A DNA stretch of 64,000 bases from Clostridium sp. CAG:452 (lineage in GTDB: Bacteria > Bacillota > Clostridia > TANB77 > CAG-508). The notes under the pieces were generated by a model. That model did not search any database and was not told the DNA's origin. It worked only from the letters and a program-made list of their open reading frames with translations. Position numbers and translations under genes: made by a program. Positions within the stretch are counted from its first letter, which is position 1, and each line of letters opens with the position of its first letter. Shown piece by piece: positions 26,735 through 38,600 of the stretch. The stretch is taken from assembly GCA_000434035.1 (NCBI GenBank), contig FR893523.1, positions 209,443 to 273,442 on the forward strand, in the 5' to 3' direction.

Positions 26735-28819
26735 ATGGCAGGTAGAGCATTTCCATTAGAAAAAACAAGAAATATAGGAATAATGGCGCATATAGATGCA
26801 GGAAAAACTACTACTACTGAAAGAATTCTTTTCTATACAGGTAAAACTCATAAAATAGGAGAGGTTCATGAAGGTGAAGCTACAATGGACTGGATGGTTC
26901 AAGAGCAAGAAAGAGGTATTACAATTACTTCTGCTGCTACAACATGTCAATGGTTAGGACATAGAATAAATATCATTGATACACCAGGTCACGTTGACTT
27001 TACAGTTGAAGTTGAAAGATCTTTAAGAGTACTTGATGGATCTGTAACTGTATTCTGTGCTAAAGGTGGAGTTCAACCACAATCAGAAACTGTTTGGAGA
27101 CAAGCAGATAATTATCATGTACCAAGAATGGCATATGTTAATAAAATGGATACAACTGGTGCAAATTTCTTATCTTGCGTTGAGCAAATGAGAAGCAGAT
27201 TAAATGCAAATGCTATTCCAATCCAATTACCAATTGGAGCAGAAGATACATTCAAAGGAATAGTTGATTTAATAAAAATGAAAGCATTTATTCATAAAGA
27301 CGATTTAGGAAAAGAAATTGAAGTAACAGAAGTTCCAGAAGATTTAAAAGAATTAGCAGAAAAGTATAGAAACGAAATGATAGAAGCTGCAGCAGAACAA
27401 GATGATGACCTAATGATGAAATATTTAGATGAAGGTGAACTTTCAGAAGAAGAAATCAAAAAAGGTTTAAGAAAAGGAACATTAGCTAATAAATTAGTTC
27501 CAGTATGTTGTGGATCATCATATAAAAACAAAGGTGTTCAAGAATTATTAAATGCTATAGTTGATTATATGCCATCTCCATTAGATATACCACATATTAA
27601 AGGTGTTACATTAGATGGAGAAGAAACAGAAAGAAAAACTTCTGATGATGAACCTTTTGCAGCATTAGCATTTAAAATTGCAACAGACCCATTCATTGGA
27701 AAATTATGTTTCTTTAGAGTATATTCAGGAACATTAGAAGCTGGTTCAACAGTATTAAATGCAAATAAAGATAAAAAAGAAAGAATGGGAAGAATAGTTT
27801 TAATGCATTCTAACCACAGAGAAGATATAGACAAAGTATATGCTGGAGATATTGCAGCAGCAGTTGGATTAAAAGAAGTTACAACTGGTGATACATTATG
27901 TGATATAAATCACCCAGTTATACTAGAATCTATGGAATTCCCAGAACCAGTTATCGAAATAGCAATTGAGCCAAAAGATAAAGTAGCTCAAGAAAAAATG
28001 GGTATAGCACTTTCAAAACTTGCAGAAGAAGACCCAACATTTAAAGCATATACAAACCATGAAACTGGTCAAACTATAATTGCAGGTATGGGAGAATTAC
28101 ACTTAGACATAATTGTAGACAGATTAAAGAGAGAATTCAAAGTAGAATGTAATGTAGGTAAACCACAAGTTTCTTACAAAGAAACAATTAGAAACAAAGT
28201 AAGAGTTGAAGGAAAATTCATTCGTCAATCTGGTGGACGTGGACAATATGGACATGTTTGGTTAGAAATGGAACCATTAGAGCCAGGTTCAGGAGTGCAA
28301 TTTGAAAGCAAAATTGTTGGTGGTGTTGTTCCTAAAGAATACATTAAACCAACTGAAGAAGGAATTAGAGAAGCAGCAGAAAGCGGAATTCTTGCAGGAT
28401 ATCCAGTTATAGACTTTAAAGCAACATTAGTAGATGGATCTTACCATGATGTCGATTCATCAGAAATGGCATTCAAAATTGCAGGATCTATGGCATTTAA
28501 AGAAGGATGTAAACAAGCTAAATCTGTAATACTAGAGCCTATAATGAGAGTTGAAATAACAGTTCCAGAAGAATACATGGGAGATGTTATAGGAGATGTA
28601 AACTCAAGACGTGGTAAACTAGAAGGAATGGAAGCAAGAAATGGAATGCAAATAATAAGAGCATTTATTCCACTTGCTGAAATGTTTGGATATGCAACAG
28701 ATTTACGTTCAAAAACACAAGGTAGAGGAACATATGCAATGGAACCAAGCCATTACGAAGAAGTTCCAAAATCTGTATTTGAGAAGATAGTTGCATCACG
28801 TTCTAAGAAAGAAGACTAA
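26735..28819 (+). CDS. fusA: Elongation factor G
   Basis: 694 residues, full length. G1 [14 protein letters not shown]3 [15 protein letters not shown] and G4 NKMD in the GTPase domain, then domains II-V with the switch-2/domain IV signature [15 protein letters not shown] and the C-terminal [10 protein letters not shown]. Catalyses translocation after peptide bond formation and ribosome recycling. ATG follows AGGAGG. No CGG codon seen in frame in its 694 codons. Confidence 0.98.
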   Translation: MAGRAFPLEKTRNIGIMAHIDAGKTTTTERILFYTGKTHKIGEVHEGEATMDWMVQEQERGITITSAATTCQWLGHRINIIDTPGHVDFTVEVERSLRVLDGSVTVFCAKGGVQPQSETVWRQADNYHVPRMAYVNKMDTTGANFLSCVEQMRSRLNANAIPIQLPIGAEDTFKGIVDLIKMKAFIHKDDLGKEIEVTEVPEDLKELAEKYRNEMIEAAAEQDDDLMMKYLDEGELSEEEIKKGLRKGTLANKLVPVCCGSSYKNKGVQELLNAIVDYMPSPLDIPHIKGVTLDGEETERKTSDDEPFAALAFKIATDPFIGKLCFFRVYSGTLEAGSTVLNANKDKKERMGRIVLMHSNHREDIDKVYAGDIAAAVGLKEVTTGDTLCDINHPVILESMEFPEPVIEIAIEPKDKVAQEKMGIALSKLAEEDPTFKAYTNHETGQTIIAGMGELHLDIIVDRLKREFKVECNVGKPQVSYKETIRNKVRVEGKFIRQSGGRGQYGHVWLEMEPLEPGSGVQFESKIVGGVVPKEYIKPTEEGIREAAESGILAGYPVIDFKATLVDGSYHDVDSSEMAFKIAGSMAFKEGCKQAKSVILEPIMRVEITVPEEYMGDVIGDVNSRRGKLEGMEARNGMQIIRAFIPLAEMFGYATDLRSKTQGRGTYAMEPSHYEEVPKSVFEKIVASRSKKED

Positions 28820-28946
28820 TCAAAACGAATGAAATTGGGCATCTTGCGGTGTCAAACTTCATAAAAATTTTTTCAATATACAACCTTATAATTTCAAAAA
28901 TTTTTAATTGTTTTCCTAGCAATATACCCAATTTGCTTCGTTTTGA
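28820..28946. repeat. Long imperfect inverted repeat between fusA and tuf
   Basis: TCAAAACGAATGAAATTGGG (from 28820) is the inverse of the 22 bases at 28925-28946 with four mismatches; an inner A/T-rich pair also matches. Could be a degenerate mobile element or a transcript-stabilising or attenuating structure. The tuf promoter lies just downstream. Confidence 0.5.
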
Positions 28947-28977
28947 GATGCATATAAAAATAAAAGAATAAAAGGTA

Positions 28978-29006
28978 TTGCAAAATAACAAAAAATGTTA
29001 TAGAAT
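28978..29006 (+). promoter_or_regulatory. Promoter of tuf
   Basis: TTGCAA (28978-28983), 17 bases, TAGAAT (29001-29006), giving a leader of about 135 bases before tuf. Confidence 0.55.
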
Positions 29007-29146
29007 GCATTTATTAAAAAATTGTTATTAAATTTTTAAATATAAAATAAAAGAAGTAAGCTTTCATTATTTATTATTTATTTAAGGATGAATAACAAAT
29101 AATGAAAAGTACAAATTACTTCGTAATTTGAAGGAGGAAAATTCAA

Positions 29147-30349
29147 ATGGCAAAAGCAAAATTTGAAAGAACAAAACCACATGTTAACATTGGTACAATT
29201 GGTCACGTTGACCACGGAAAAACAACAACAACAGCAGCTATTACAAAATGGTTAGGATTATTAGGAAAGGCTCAATACACAGCATATGATCAAATCGATG
29301 GTGCTCCAGAAGAAAAAGCAAGAGGAATCACAATTAACACAGCACACGTTGAATATGAAACAGAAAAAAGACACTATGCACACGTTGACTGTCCAGGTCA
29401 CGCTGACTATGTAAAAAACATGATTACAGGTGCAGCTCAAATGGATGGAGCAATATTAGTTGTTTCAGCAGCTGACGGTCCAATGCCTCAAACAAGAGAG
29501 CATATACTATTAGCAAGACAAGTTGGAGTTAAATATATCGTTGTTTACTTAAATAAATGCGATATGGTTGATGATCCAGAATTATTAGAATTAGTTGAAA
29601 TGGAAGTTAGAGATTTATTATCTAGCTACGATTTCCCAGGAGATGAAGTCCCAGTTATAAAAGGATCTTCATTAAAAGTTCTAGAATCTACATCAACAGA
29701 TCCAAACGCACCAGAATATCAATGCATCAAAGAATTAATGGATGCAGTAGATAGCTATATACCAACACCAGAAAGACCAACAGATGGTGACTTCTTAATG
29801 CCAGTAGAAGACGTATTCTCTATAACAGGTAGAGGAACAGTTGCTACAGGTAGAGTAGAAAGAGGAGTTGTTAAAGTTCAAGACGAAGTTGAAATAGTTG
29901 GTTTATCAACAGAGAAAAAGAAAACTGTTGTAACAGGTGTTGAAATGTTCAGAAAACTATTAGACCAAGCAGAAGCTGGAGATAATATCGGTGTTCTATT
30001 AAGAGGTATCGATAGAAAAGATATCGAAAGAGGTCAAGTTTTAGCAAAACCAGGATCAATACATCCACATACAAAATTCAAAGCACAAGTTTACGTATTA
30101 ACAAAAGAAGAAGGTGGAAGACATACACCATTCTTCAATGGATATAGACCACAATTCTATTTCAGAACAACAGACGTTACAGGTGTTATCGATTTACCAG
30201 CAGGTACAGAAATGGTAATGCCAGGAGATAACGTAGATATGACTATCGAATTAATCACACCAATAGCAATGGAAAAAGGATTAAGATTTGCTATTCGTGA
30301 AGGTGGTAGAACAGTTGGATCTGGTATAGTTTCAGAAATAATTGAGTAA
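29147..30349 (+). CDS. tuf: Elongation factor Tu
   Basis: 400 residues. [26 protein letters not shown] and NKCDMVDD are the G1, G3 and G4 motifs; domains II and III end with [12 protein letters not shown]. Delivers aminoacyl-tRNA to the A site. ATG follows GGAGGA. Codons are strongly biased to AT-ending and AGA for arginine, with a few CGT. Confidence 0.98.
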   Translation: MAKAKFERTKPHVNIGTIGHVDHGKTTTTAAITKWLGLLGKAQYTAYDQIDGAPEEKARGITINTAHVEYETEKRHYAHVDCPGHADYVKNMITGAAQMDGAILVVSAADGPMPQTREHILLARQVGVKYIVVYLNKCDMVDDPELLELVEMEVRDLLSSYDFPGDEVPVIKGSSLKVLESTSTDPNAPEYQCIKELMDAVDSYIPTPERPTDGDFLMPVEDVFSITGRGTVATGRVERGVVKVQDEVEIVGLSTEKKKTVVTGVEMFRKLLDQAEAGDNIGVLLRGIDRKDIERGQVLAKPGSIHPHTKFKAQVYVLTKEEGGRHTPFFNGYRPQFYFRTTDVTGVIDLPAGTEMVMPGDNVDMTIELITPIAMEKGLRFAIREGGRTVGSGIVSEIIE

Positions 30350-30363
30350 TACCAATTAATTAT

Positions 30364-30427
30364 AAAAAGAGGTTATTTCTAACCTCTTTTTTATATACTA
30401 GGAAATTTCTCATTTCCTAGTATATAA
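30364..30427 (+). terminator. Terminator of tuf and a second perfect hairpin
   Basis: AAAAAGAGGTTA/TAACCTCTTTTTT is a classical terminator (30364-30393). It is followed at once by a second perfect 13-bp stem, ATATACTAGGAAA (30393-30405) and TTTCCTAGTATAT (30413-30425). Confidence 0.9.
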
Positions 30428-30448
30428 AAATGCTATAATCTGCGTTCT

Positions 30449-30481
30449 TTCACACTTCGCACCTCGCACTTCGTGAATTTC
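30449..30481. repeat. Dispersed extragenic repeat, copy A
   Basis: TTCACACTTCGCACCTCGCA followed by CTTCGTGAATT. The inverse of a similar string lies at 59121-59155 (CACGAAGTGCGAAGTGTGAG...). Confidence 0.5.
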
Positions 30482-30601
30482 CAATTGACCAATCAAAATC
30501 ATTAAAAACCTAAATTTCCTATCTTTTACTATTGATTTTTTTTCAATTAAATAATAAAATATAAAAATGAAAATATATTGTTATAAAGAAGGGAATTTAA
30601 A

Positions 30602-31642
30602 ATGAGAATTTTATTAGATGCAATGGGTGGGGATAATGCACCTGATGCAAATATTAAAGGCGCAGTAAAAGCAATAAACGAAATTAGTTCAGAAATAGTA
30701 TTAGTAGGAAACGAAAAAATAATTAATAACAGAATAAAAGAATTATATGGAAAAGATACTATATCAGAAATATCAGATAGATTAACCATAAAAAATGCAA
30801 CAGAAACAATAGAAATGGAAGATATACCAACACAAGCAATTAAACACAAAAAAGATTCATCAATGGTAGTTGGATTTAATATGCTAAAAGCAGATGAAGG
30901 TGATGTATTTATCTCAGCAGGGAATTCGGGAGCATTACTTACAGGTGCTACATTATTAGTAGGAAGAATAAAAGGAGTAGACAGACCAGCAATTGCACCA
31001 ATGCTTCCATCATATAAAAAAGGGTTAATGTTAGTGGATGCAGGAGCAAATACAAATTGCAAACCAATAAATCTTTTACAATTTGCACAGTTTGCAAATA
31101 TATATTTGAAAAACATATATAAAATAGAAAAACCAGCAATAGGATTACTAAATATTGGTACAGAAGAGACAAAGGGAAATGACCTAATGAAAGAAAGCTA
31201 TAAACTTCTAAAAGAGAAATCAGAAGAGTATGGAATAAATTTTGTAGGAAATGTAGAAGGAAGAGAAGCTTTTTCTGGGGATATTGATGCAGTTATAACA
31301 GATGGATTTACAGGAAATATATTCTTAAAAACAGTAGAAGGCTTTGGAAAACTAGTAAAACGTTCTTTAACAGAAAGTTTAAAAAAGAATCTACTAAGTA
31401 CAATAGGGGCAATTCCTGCACTTCCAGGAATAAAAAGATTTACAAAGACAATGGATTACAAGGAATATGGTGGAGCGTTGTTCTTAGGAGTTAAAAAACC
31501 AGTGGTAAAAGCACATGGAAGTAGTGATGAATATCTATTTTACTTTACAATAAAACAGGCAGAAAAATTTGCAGAGTCAAAAGCAGTAGAAATTCTAAAA
31601 GAAGAATTTGAAAAAAAGGTTACAACTCAGACAACATATTAA
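30602..31642 (+). CDS. plsX: Phosphate acyltransferase PlsX
   Basis: 346 residues. MRILLDAMGGDNAPDANIKG at the start, KKDSSMVVGFNMLKADEGD and SAGNSGALLTGATLLVGRIKG are the defining PlsX motifs; PVVKAHGSSD lies near the C-terminus. Makes acyl-phosphate from acyl-ACP for phosphatidic acid synthesis. It is followed by acpP, which fits its substrate. ATG after GAAGGGAA. Confidence 0.96.
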   Translation: MRILLDAMGGDNAPDANIKGAVKAINEISSEIVLVGNEKIINNRIKELYGKDTISEISDRLTIKNATETIEMEDIPTQAIKHKKDSSMVVGFNMLKADEGDVFISAGNSGALLTGATLLVGRIKGVDRPAIAPMLPSYKKGLMLVDAGANTNCKPINLLQFAQFANIYLKNIYKIEKPAIGLLNIGTEETKGNDLMKESYKLLKEKSEEYGINFVGNVEGREAFSGDIDAVITDGFTGNIFLKTVEGFGKLVKRSLTESLKKNLLSTIGAIPALPGIKRFTKTMDYKEYGGALFLGVKKPVVKAHGSSDEYLFYFTIKQAEKFAESKAVEILKEEFEKKVTTQTTY

Positions 31643-31657
31643 AAATGTAGAGAAGAT

Positions 31658-31683
31658 GTAGGGGTTGCACTACTGGGCGACCC
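31658..31683. repeat. Fragment of the REP-like family
   Basis: GTAGGGGTTG ... GGGCGACCC resembles one arm of the palindrome at 20794 and lies in the plsX-acpP gap. Confidence 0.5.
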
Positions 31684-31733
31684 ATTCTTCGAAGGCATTT
31701 CTTAAAATAAATGAAATAAATTGTAAAAAAGTA

Positions 31734-31762
31734 TTGACAATATATTTTAAACCATATAATAT
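31734..31762 (+). promoter_or_regulatory. Promoter of acpP
   Basis: TTGACA (31734-31739), 17 bases, TAATAT (31757-31762). Separates acpP from plsX. Confidence 0.6.
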
Positions 31763-31843
31763 TTTAGTTAGTAAAAAATAAATAAAATAGTTTAGAAGAT
31801 ATATTTCTAACTTCTAGATAAATAAGGAGGTGTAATGCGACCT

Positions 31844-32083
31844 ATGAGTTCAGAAGAAGTTTTCGATAAAGTAAAAGAAATAATAGTAGAACAATTAGGA
31901 GTAGCAGAAACTGCTATAACACCAGATGCATCTTTTATAGATGATTTAGGTGCTGATTCATTGGATATAGTTGAGTTGATAATGGCATTAGAAGAAGAAT
32001 TTGATTTAGAAATTCCAGATGCTGATGCAGAAAAAGTTGTTACAGTAAACGACGTAGTAGAATACATAAAAGATAATGTGTAG
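31844..32083 (+). CDS. acpP: Acyl carrier protein
   Basis: 79 residues from ATG 31844 ([14 protein letters not shown]). An in-frame ATG at 31835 is only two to four bases from GGAGGTG, so the later one fits the family start and spacing better, though its own spacing is long. The phosphopantetheine attachment Ser39 is in [19 protein letters not shown]. Carries growing acyl chains in fatty acid synthesis and supplies PlsX. Confidence 0.95.
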   Translation: MSSEEVFDKVKEIIVEQLGVAETAITPDASFIDDLGADSLDIVELIMALEEEFDLEIPDADAEKVVTVNDVVEYIKDNV

Positions 32084-32097
32084 TCTATAAATTTAAG

Positions 32098-32128
32098 AAG
32101 AAAGGACAATAACCTTTCTTTTTTTATT
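32098..32128 (+). terminator. Terminator of acpP
   Basis: AAGAAAGG pairs with CCTTTCTT over a seven-base loop, followed by a T-run. Confidence 0.85.
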
Positions 32129-32135
32129 TCGTCTA

Positions 32136-32164
32136 TTTACACATAAAAATATTTAGTATATAAT
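32136..32164 (+). promoter_or_regulatory. Promoter of glyA
   Basis: TTTACA (32136-32141), 17 bases, TATAAT (32159-32164), 23 bases before the ATG. Confidence 0.65.
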
Positions 32165-32187
32165 GCTACAAAAAGAGGTGATTTACC

Positions 32188-33427
32188 ATGCCGACTTTTG
32201 AAAATCTAAAAAGAGAAGATGAACAAGTTTATAATGCAATAATGCAGGAACTAAAAAGAGAACAAAACAAAATAGAATTAATAGCGTCAGAAAATTTTGT
32301 AAGTAATAGCGTTATGGAGGCAATGCGGAAGCTATATGACGAATAAATATGCAGAAGGATATCCTAGAGCAAGATATTATGGAGGATGTGAATGTGTAGA
32401 TATTGTAGAAGATTTAGCGAGGGACAGACTAAAAGAAATTTTTGGAGCAAAACATGCAAATGTCCAACCACATTCAGGAGCTCAAGCAAATATGGCTGTA
32501 TATCTTGCAGAATTAAACGTGGGAGATACAGTTTTAGGAATGAATTTATCACATGGAGGACATCTATCTCATGGAAGTAAAGTAAATTCTTCTGGAAAAT
32601 TGTATAATTTTATTCCATATGGAGTAGATGAAAAAACAGGTAAAATAGATTATGAAGAAGTAGAAAGACTAGCAATTGAACACAAGCCAAAATTAATACT
32701 TGCAGGAGCAAGTGCTTATCCAAGAGAAATAGATTTTAAAAAATTTAAAGAAATTGCAGATAAAGTCGGAAGTCTTTTTATGGTAGATATGGCACACATT
32801 GCAGGATTAGTAGCAGCAGGACTTCATCAAAATCCAGTACCATATGCAGATTTTGTCACAAGCACAACTCATAAAACTCTAAGAGGACCAAGAGGAGGAA
32901 TAATTTTATGCAAGGAGAAATACGCGAAAGAAATTGATAAAGCCGTATTTCCGGGAATTCAAGGTGGACCTTTAATGCACGTAATTGCAGCCAAAGCTGT
33001 ATGCTTTGGTGAGGCACAAAAGCCAGAATTTAAAGAGTATCAAAATCAGATTATAAAAAATTCTAAAACACTAGCAGAAGAATTATTAAAATATGGATTT
33101 AATTTAGTATCTGGAGGAACAGATAATCATTTAGTATTAATAGATTTGAGAAATAAAGGAATAAAAGGAAAAGAATTAGAAACAAGATTAGATGATATTG
33201 GAATTACAGTAAATAAAAATGCAGTTCCATTTGATACGGAAAAACCAAGTATAACAAGTGGAATAAGAATTGGAACACCTGCAGTAACAACAAGAGGGTT
33301 TAAAGAAGGAGAAATGAAAAAAATAGCAAAATTAATAAGTATAACAGTAGAAGATTATGAAAATAAAAAAGAAGAACTAAAAAAAGAAGTATCTAAAATT
33401 TGTGAAGAATATCCTTTATATAAATAA
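32188..33427 (+). CDS. glyA: Serine hydroxymethyltransferase, read through a +1 shift
   Basis: 412 residues after shifting at 32326, exactly the usual length. ATG 32188 follows AGAGGTG. The start [20 protein letters not shown] and [20 protein letters not shown] are typical. The in-frame codon then is CGG; skipping the C gives [24 protein letters not shown], the invariant SHMT substrate loop. The PLP lysine is in [14 protein letters not shown]. Converts serine and tetrahydrofolate to glycine and methylene-THF. Without the shift the protein would end at codon 52 (TGA), so the annotated part would lack its N-terminal 50 residues. The gene is near-essential, so the break is unlikely to be a null mutation. 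Confidence 0.9.
32326..32329 (+). other. +1 shift site 4: ATG-C-GGA in glyA
   Basis: In-frame CGG (codon 47) followed by A. Shifted reading gives EAMGS, an invariant SHMT motif; unshifted reading ends after a few codons. Confidence 0.9.
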
Positions 33428-33470
33428 ATTTACTTACATATATAAAATTCAATTTAATTAAAACAATAAA

Positions 33471-33554
33471 AAAGGAGGAAGCAGAAATCAAATGCAAGTA
33501 CTACAATTAAGTTTGAAAATGTAATGCAAGCCATTTCATTTCTGCGTAAATAAA
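33471..33554 (+). promoter_or_regulatory. topA leader: ribosome binding site set apart by a hairpin
   Basis: AAAGGAGG (33471-33478) lies 76 bases from the topA ATG, and nothing closer resembles a binding site. Between them GCAGAAATCAAATG (33481-33494) and CATTTCATTTCTGC (33532-33545) form a 14-bp stem with one mismatch. When folded it leaves about 11 bases between site and ATG. The loop also contains a 10-codon ORF (ATG 33492, TAA 33522). Confidence 0.5.
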
Positions 33555-35544
33555 ATGGCAGACAAATTAGTAATAGTCGAATCCCCAGCAAAGGCAAACA
33601 CAATAAAAAAATTTCTAGGTGGAAGCACAAAAGTAGTAGCTTCTATGGGACATATAAGAGATTTACCTAAATCAAAGTTGGGAATTGATACAAAAACATT
33701 TGAACCTCAATATATAAACATAAGAGGAAAAGGAGATTTAATAAAATCCTTAAAAAAAGAAGCAAAAGATGCAAAAAAAGTATATCTTGCAACTGACCCT
33801 GACCGTGAAGGAGAAGCAATTGCATGGCATTTAGCCAATATTTTAGGCATAGATGAAAATAAAATGTGTAGGGTAACATTTAATGAGATTACAAAAGATG
33901 CTGTAAAAAAAGCAATACAAAATCCAAGAAAAATAGATATGGATCTAACAGATGCACAACAAGCAAGAAGAGTATTAGATAGAATAGTTGGATATAAAAT
34001 AAGTCCTGTATTATGGAAAAAAGTTCAGAAGGGATTATCTGCTGGTAGAGTACAATCTGTAGCTGTAAAATTAGTTGTAGATAGAGAAGAAGAAATAGAA
34101 AAATTTGTTCCAGAAGAATATTGGAATATATATGCTACATTGGCCACAAAAAAACCAAAAAAAAGTTTTGAAGCTAAATTCTATGGAAAAAATGATAAAA
34201 AATTAGACATACATTCAAAAGAAGAAATAGACAAAATTCTAGACGAATTAGAAAAAGCAAAATATGTAGTTAGTGAAATAAAAAATGGAGAAAAGAAGAG
34301 AAATCCGGCACCACCATTTACAACAAGTACAATGCAACAAGAGGCTTCAAGAAAATTAAATTTTGCATTAAGAAAAACAATGCAAGTAGCTCAACGGATT
34401 ATATGAAGGTGTAAAAATACCAGAAAAGGGAACTGTTGGTTTAATTACATATATGAGAACTGACTCTACAAGAATATCAGAAGAAGCAAGAGCAGCAGCA
34501 AAAGTGCATATTGAAAATACATATGGAGAAGAATACTATGAAAATAGGTATTATAAAACAAATAAAGATGCACAAGATGCCCATGAAGCAATAAGACCAA
34601 CATATATTGATTTAACACCAGACAAAATAAAAGAAAGCTTAACAAACGACCAATATAAATTGTACAGATTAATATATAATAGGTTTATAGCTAGTCAAAT
34701 GGCAACAGCTATATTTGATACTATGCTTGTAAAAATAAACGCAAATGAGTACAATTTTAGAGCAAATGGACAAACAATAAGATTTAAAGGCTTTATGACT
34801 CTTTACGTAGAAACAGAAGATAATGAGCAAAAAGAAGAGTTTGCTAAAATACCACCACTTACAGAAAACCAAGAACTACAAAAAGAGAATATAGAAACAA
34901 AGCAAAGCTTTACAGAGCCACCACCAAGATACACAGAAGCAAGTTTGGTAAAAGCATTAGAAGAAAAAGGAATAGGAAGACCAAGTACATATTCACCAAC
35001 AATAACAACAATTCTTGCAAGAAGATATATAGAAAAAATACAAAAACAGTTACATCCAACTGAACTTGGAAGAATAGTAAATAAGCTATTAATAGAGAAC
35101 TTTGGAGATGTAATAAATGTTGAATTTACTGCACAAATGGAAGAAGAGTTTGATAAAATAGCAGAAGGAAAAGAAAATTGGAAAAAAGTAATTGCAGACT
35201 TCTATGGACCATTTGAAAAAGTAGTAGAAAAAGTAGACAAAGAATTAGAACATGTAAAATTAGAATATGAAGTATCAGATGTACCATGTGACAAATGTGG
35301 TAGAATGATGGTAATTAAATATGGAAAATATGGAAAGTTCTTGGCTTGCCCAGGATATCCAGAATGCCAAAATGCAAAACCATATATAGAAACAATAGAC
35401 GAACCATGTCCAAAATGTGGAGGTAAAGTACAAATAAGAAAAACTAAAAAGAGAAGAAATTATTATATATGTGAGAACAATCCAAACAACGGATGCGACT
35501 ACATATCTTGGACAAAACCAGTAAAAGAGAAAAAAGAAAAATAA
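33555..35544 (+). CDS. topA: DNA topoisomerase I, read through a +1 shift
   Basis: About 662 residues after shifting at 34395. Toprim domain first ([20 protein letters not shown], then [15 protein letters not shown] with the acidic metal-binding triad). The shift site is in the segment QVAQ-G-LYEGV, close before the catalytic Tyr in [11 protein letters not shown]. The C-terminus has two Cys4 zinc ribbons ([15 protein letters not shown] and [17 protein letters not shown]). Relaxes negative supercoils. Unshifted, translation ends four codons on and the Tyr is lost, which would be lethal in most bacteria. The start ATG has no adjacent ribosome binding site (see leader). Confidence 0.9.
34395..34398 (+). 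other. +1 shift site 5: CAA-C-GGA in topA
   Basis: In-frame CGG (codon 281) followed by A. Shifted frame reads MQVAQGLYEGV and continues to the catalytic tyrosine; unshifted frame reads R-I-I-stop. The residue itself varies in the family, so here Gly rather than Arg is not proven, but one residue from four bases is. Confidence 0.85.
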
Positions 35545-35560
35545 TTCAAAATTATTTTGC

Positions 35561-35597
35561 AAAACAGTGTAGCAAAAATGCTATGCTGTTTTTTTAA
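35561..35597 (+). terminator. Terminator of topA
   Basis: AACAGTGTAGC pairs with GCTATGCTGTT (two wobble pairs) over a six-base loop, followed by seven Ts. Confidence 0.8.
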
Positions 35598-35663
35598 TAA
35601 TTGAATAAAAATTCCTATACCTGGCAAAAATATGTATAAATTACATATTGAGGTGGAAGAATT

Positions 35664-38600
35664 TTGAAAAAAACTAATTATAAATATTTAAATATAAAAG
35701 GTGCAGTGTTAGATAACTATCAATTAGAACAATATATGGAAAAGATTGCAACAAGCCATGATGTGGAATTAACATCTAATATTGCAACATACCCAATTCC
35801 AAGATTAAAAGATAATTATAGGTTTATAGAAAAAACTTATGATTTATTAAATAAACATATAAAAATGGGAATAAACCTATATCCAGCAGGGGAATGGTTA
35901 TTAGATAACTTTTATATAATAGAAGAAACATTTAAAACTGTATGTAAAGAAATGACAATTACAAAATATAAAAAACTACCAGGAATAACAACAGGTATGT
36001 ACAAAGGTTTTAGCAGAATATATGTAGTAGCATCGGAAATAGTTGCATATACAGATAATAAAATAAATGATGAAATTTTAAGTATGGCAATATCTGCGTA
36101 CCAAAGAAGAAAAACTCTTGCTATGGAGGAAATATGGAATCTTTGGATTTTTTTGGAGATAGCTATTATAGAAAATATAAGAAATATATGCGAAAAGATA
36201 TATTCTTCACAGGTACAAAAATATAAAGTAGAAAGTATTATAGAAAGATTAGTTGAGAAAAAAGAGGCAAATACTCAAGTTTTTAAACCAATTAAAGATG
36301 AATATAAAGAGAATGTTTCATATAAAGAAATGAAATATCCTTTTATTGAATATATGTCATATAAGTTGAAGAGCACAGGAAGAAAGGGATTACCATATTT
36401 AGAAATATTAGAAGAGCAAGTAAATAAAATGGGAATGACAATTTCTGAAGTTATAACAAAAGAGCATTATGACATTGCAGCATCTAAGGTTTCTATGGGA
36501 AATAGTATTATTAGTATAAAAGAAATATTAAGAGTAAATTTTTTAGATTTATTTGAAAATATAAATGGGGTAGAAGAAATATTAAAAAAAGATCCTGCAA
36601 ATGTATATAGTAAAATGGATTATAAAACAAAAGAAGATTATAGAAATAAAATAAAACAAATATCAGAAAAGACCAAAATATCTGAAATATATATTGCAAA
36701 TAAAATATTAGAGATGGCAAGAATATATCAAGGGAAAAATAGAAAAAAGACACATATAGGCTATTATTTAATAGAAGATGGGAAAGCAGAATTACTAAAA
36801 GAATTAGGTATAAAAATTATATCAAAAGAACAAAAAGCAAAAAGATATATTTTTAGTATAAATCTAATCTCTATATTACTTACAATACTATTTGTTATAA
36901 GGTTTAACTATATAAGCAAAAATGTAGTAATTTCAATAGCTTCTGGAATTATACTATATGTACCTATTTCTCAAATGTTTATGCAAGTGCTAAACTATAT
37001 TTTAAGTAAAAAGGTAAAACCTAAATTAATGCCAAAATTAGATTTTAGTAAAGGCATTCCAGAAAAATATTCTACATTTATTGTAATACCAACGATTATA
37101 AATTCAAAAGATAAAGTGAAAGAACTATTTGAAAAATTAGAAGTATATTATTTAGCAAACAAAAGTGAAAATATATATTTTGCTTTGCTAGGGGATTGTA
37201 CATCTAGCAAGAACGAAAAAGAGAGCTTTGACGAAGAAATAATAAAAACAGGATTAGAAGAAGCAGAAAGATTAAACAAAAAATATAAAACTTTAATAGA
37301 AGAAAATGATAAATTCTATTTTTTGTATAGAAACAGAGTTTGGAATGCAGGGGAAAAGAGTTTTTTAGGCTGGGAAAGAAAAAGAGGCTTATTATGCCAG
37401 TTTAACGATTTTATAGTAAATGGGGTAAATTTTTTTAGAGTAAACACAATAGCAAATGAAGAGAAAGATATTTGCAATAAAATTAAATATGTAATAACAC
37501 TAGATTCTGACACTAATCTTGTTTTAGATTCTGCACAAGAACTAATAGGTGCAATGGCACATATTTTGAATAGACCTGTTTTAGCAAAAGAAAAAAATAT
37601 TGTAGAACAAGGACATGCAATAATTCAACCGCGAATTGGAATTGATTTAGAAGCAAGTAGAAAAAATCTATTTACTAAAATTTATGCAGGACTTCGGAGG
37701 AACAGATTTATATACAAATGCTGTATCAGATATCTATTATGATAATTTTGATGAAGGGATTTTTACAGGTAAAGGGATATATGACGTAGAAATTTTTCAT
37801 AAAGTATTATGTGAGGAAATACCAGAAAATACAGTATTAAGCCATGACTTACTAGAGGGAAATTATTTAAGATGTGGACTTGCAACAGATATTGTATTAC
37901 TAGATGATTATCCAAGTAAATATATAAGTTATATTACCAGATTAAGCAGATGGATACGTGGAGACTGGCAAATAAAGATGTGGCTTAATAAACAAATTAC
38001 AATAAAAAATGGAACCAGAAAATTAAACCCATTAAATAAATTATCTAGATTTAAAATATTGGATAATTTAAAAAGAAGTATAATGCCAGTTACTGCATTT
38101 ATTGGGATAATTTTTTCTGTAATTTTAAAAATGTCAACAAGTGTAAAAATATGGCCAATAGTTACAATTTCTTTATTAGGAATAACTTTTTCAAGTGTAA
38201 TTGATATATTAAATTATATAATTTTTAAAAAGAATGTAGATTCTAACTATATTTCTGCACACAAAAATATAATACCAGTTATAGGAGCCTTAAAGGCAAG
38301 TGTATTAAGAGGAATATTAGAAATAAGTTTTCTACCTAATAAAGCTATAATAACATTGAATTCAATAATAAAAACAATATATAGGACAAAAGTTAGCAAA
38401 GAACATTTATTAGAATGGCTAACAGCAGAAGAAGCAGAAAAACAAGCAAAAACGGACATTGTATCATATTATAAATTCATGTGGGCAAATGCTTTGTTTG
38501 GAATTTTAACTTTACTAATTGGTATATTTACAAAGCAAATATTTGAAGTAATACTTGGTGTTATATGGCTTTTTGGACCTATTGAAGCATATTATTTAAG

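Noticed and set aside
33492..33524. 10-codon ORF in the topA leader as a gene
   Set aside because: Too short and without supporting evidence; mentioned only as part of the leader structure.
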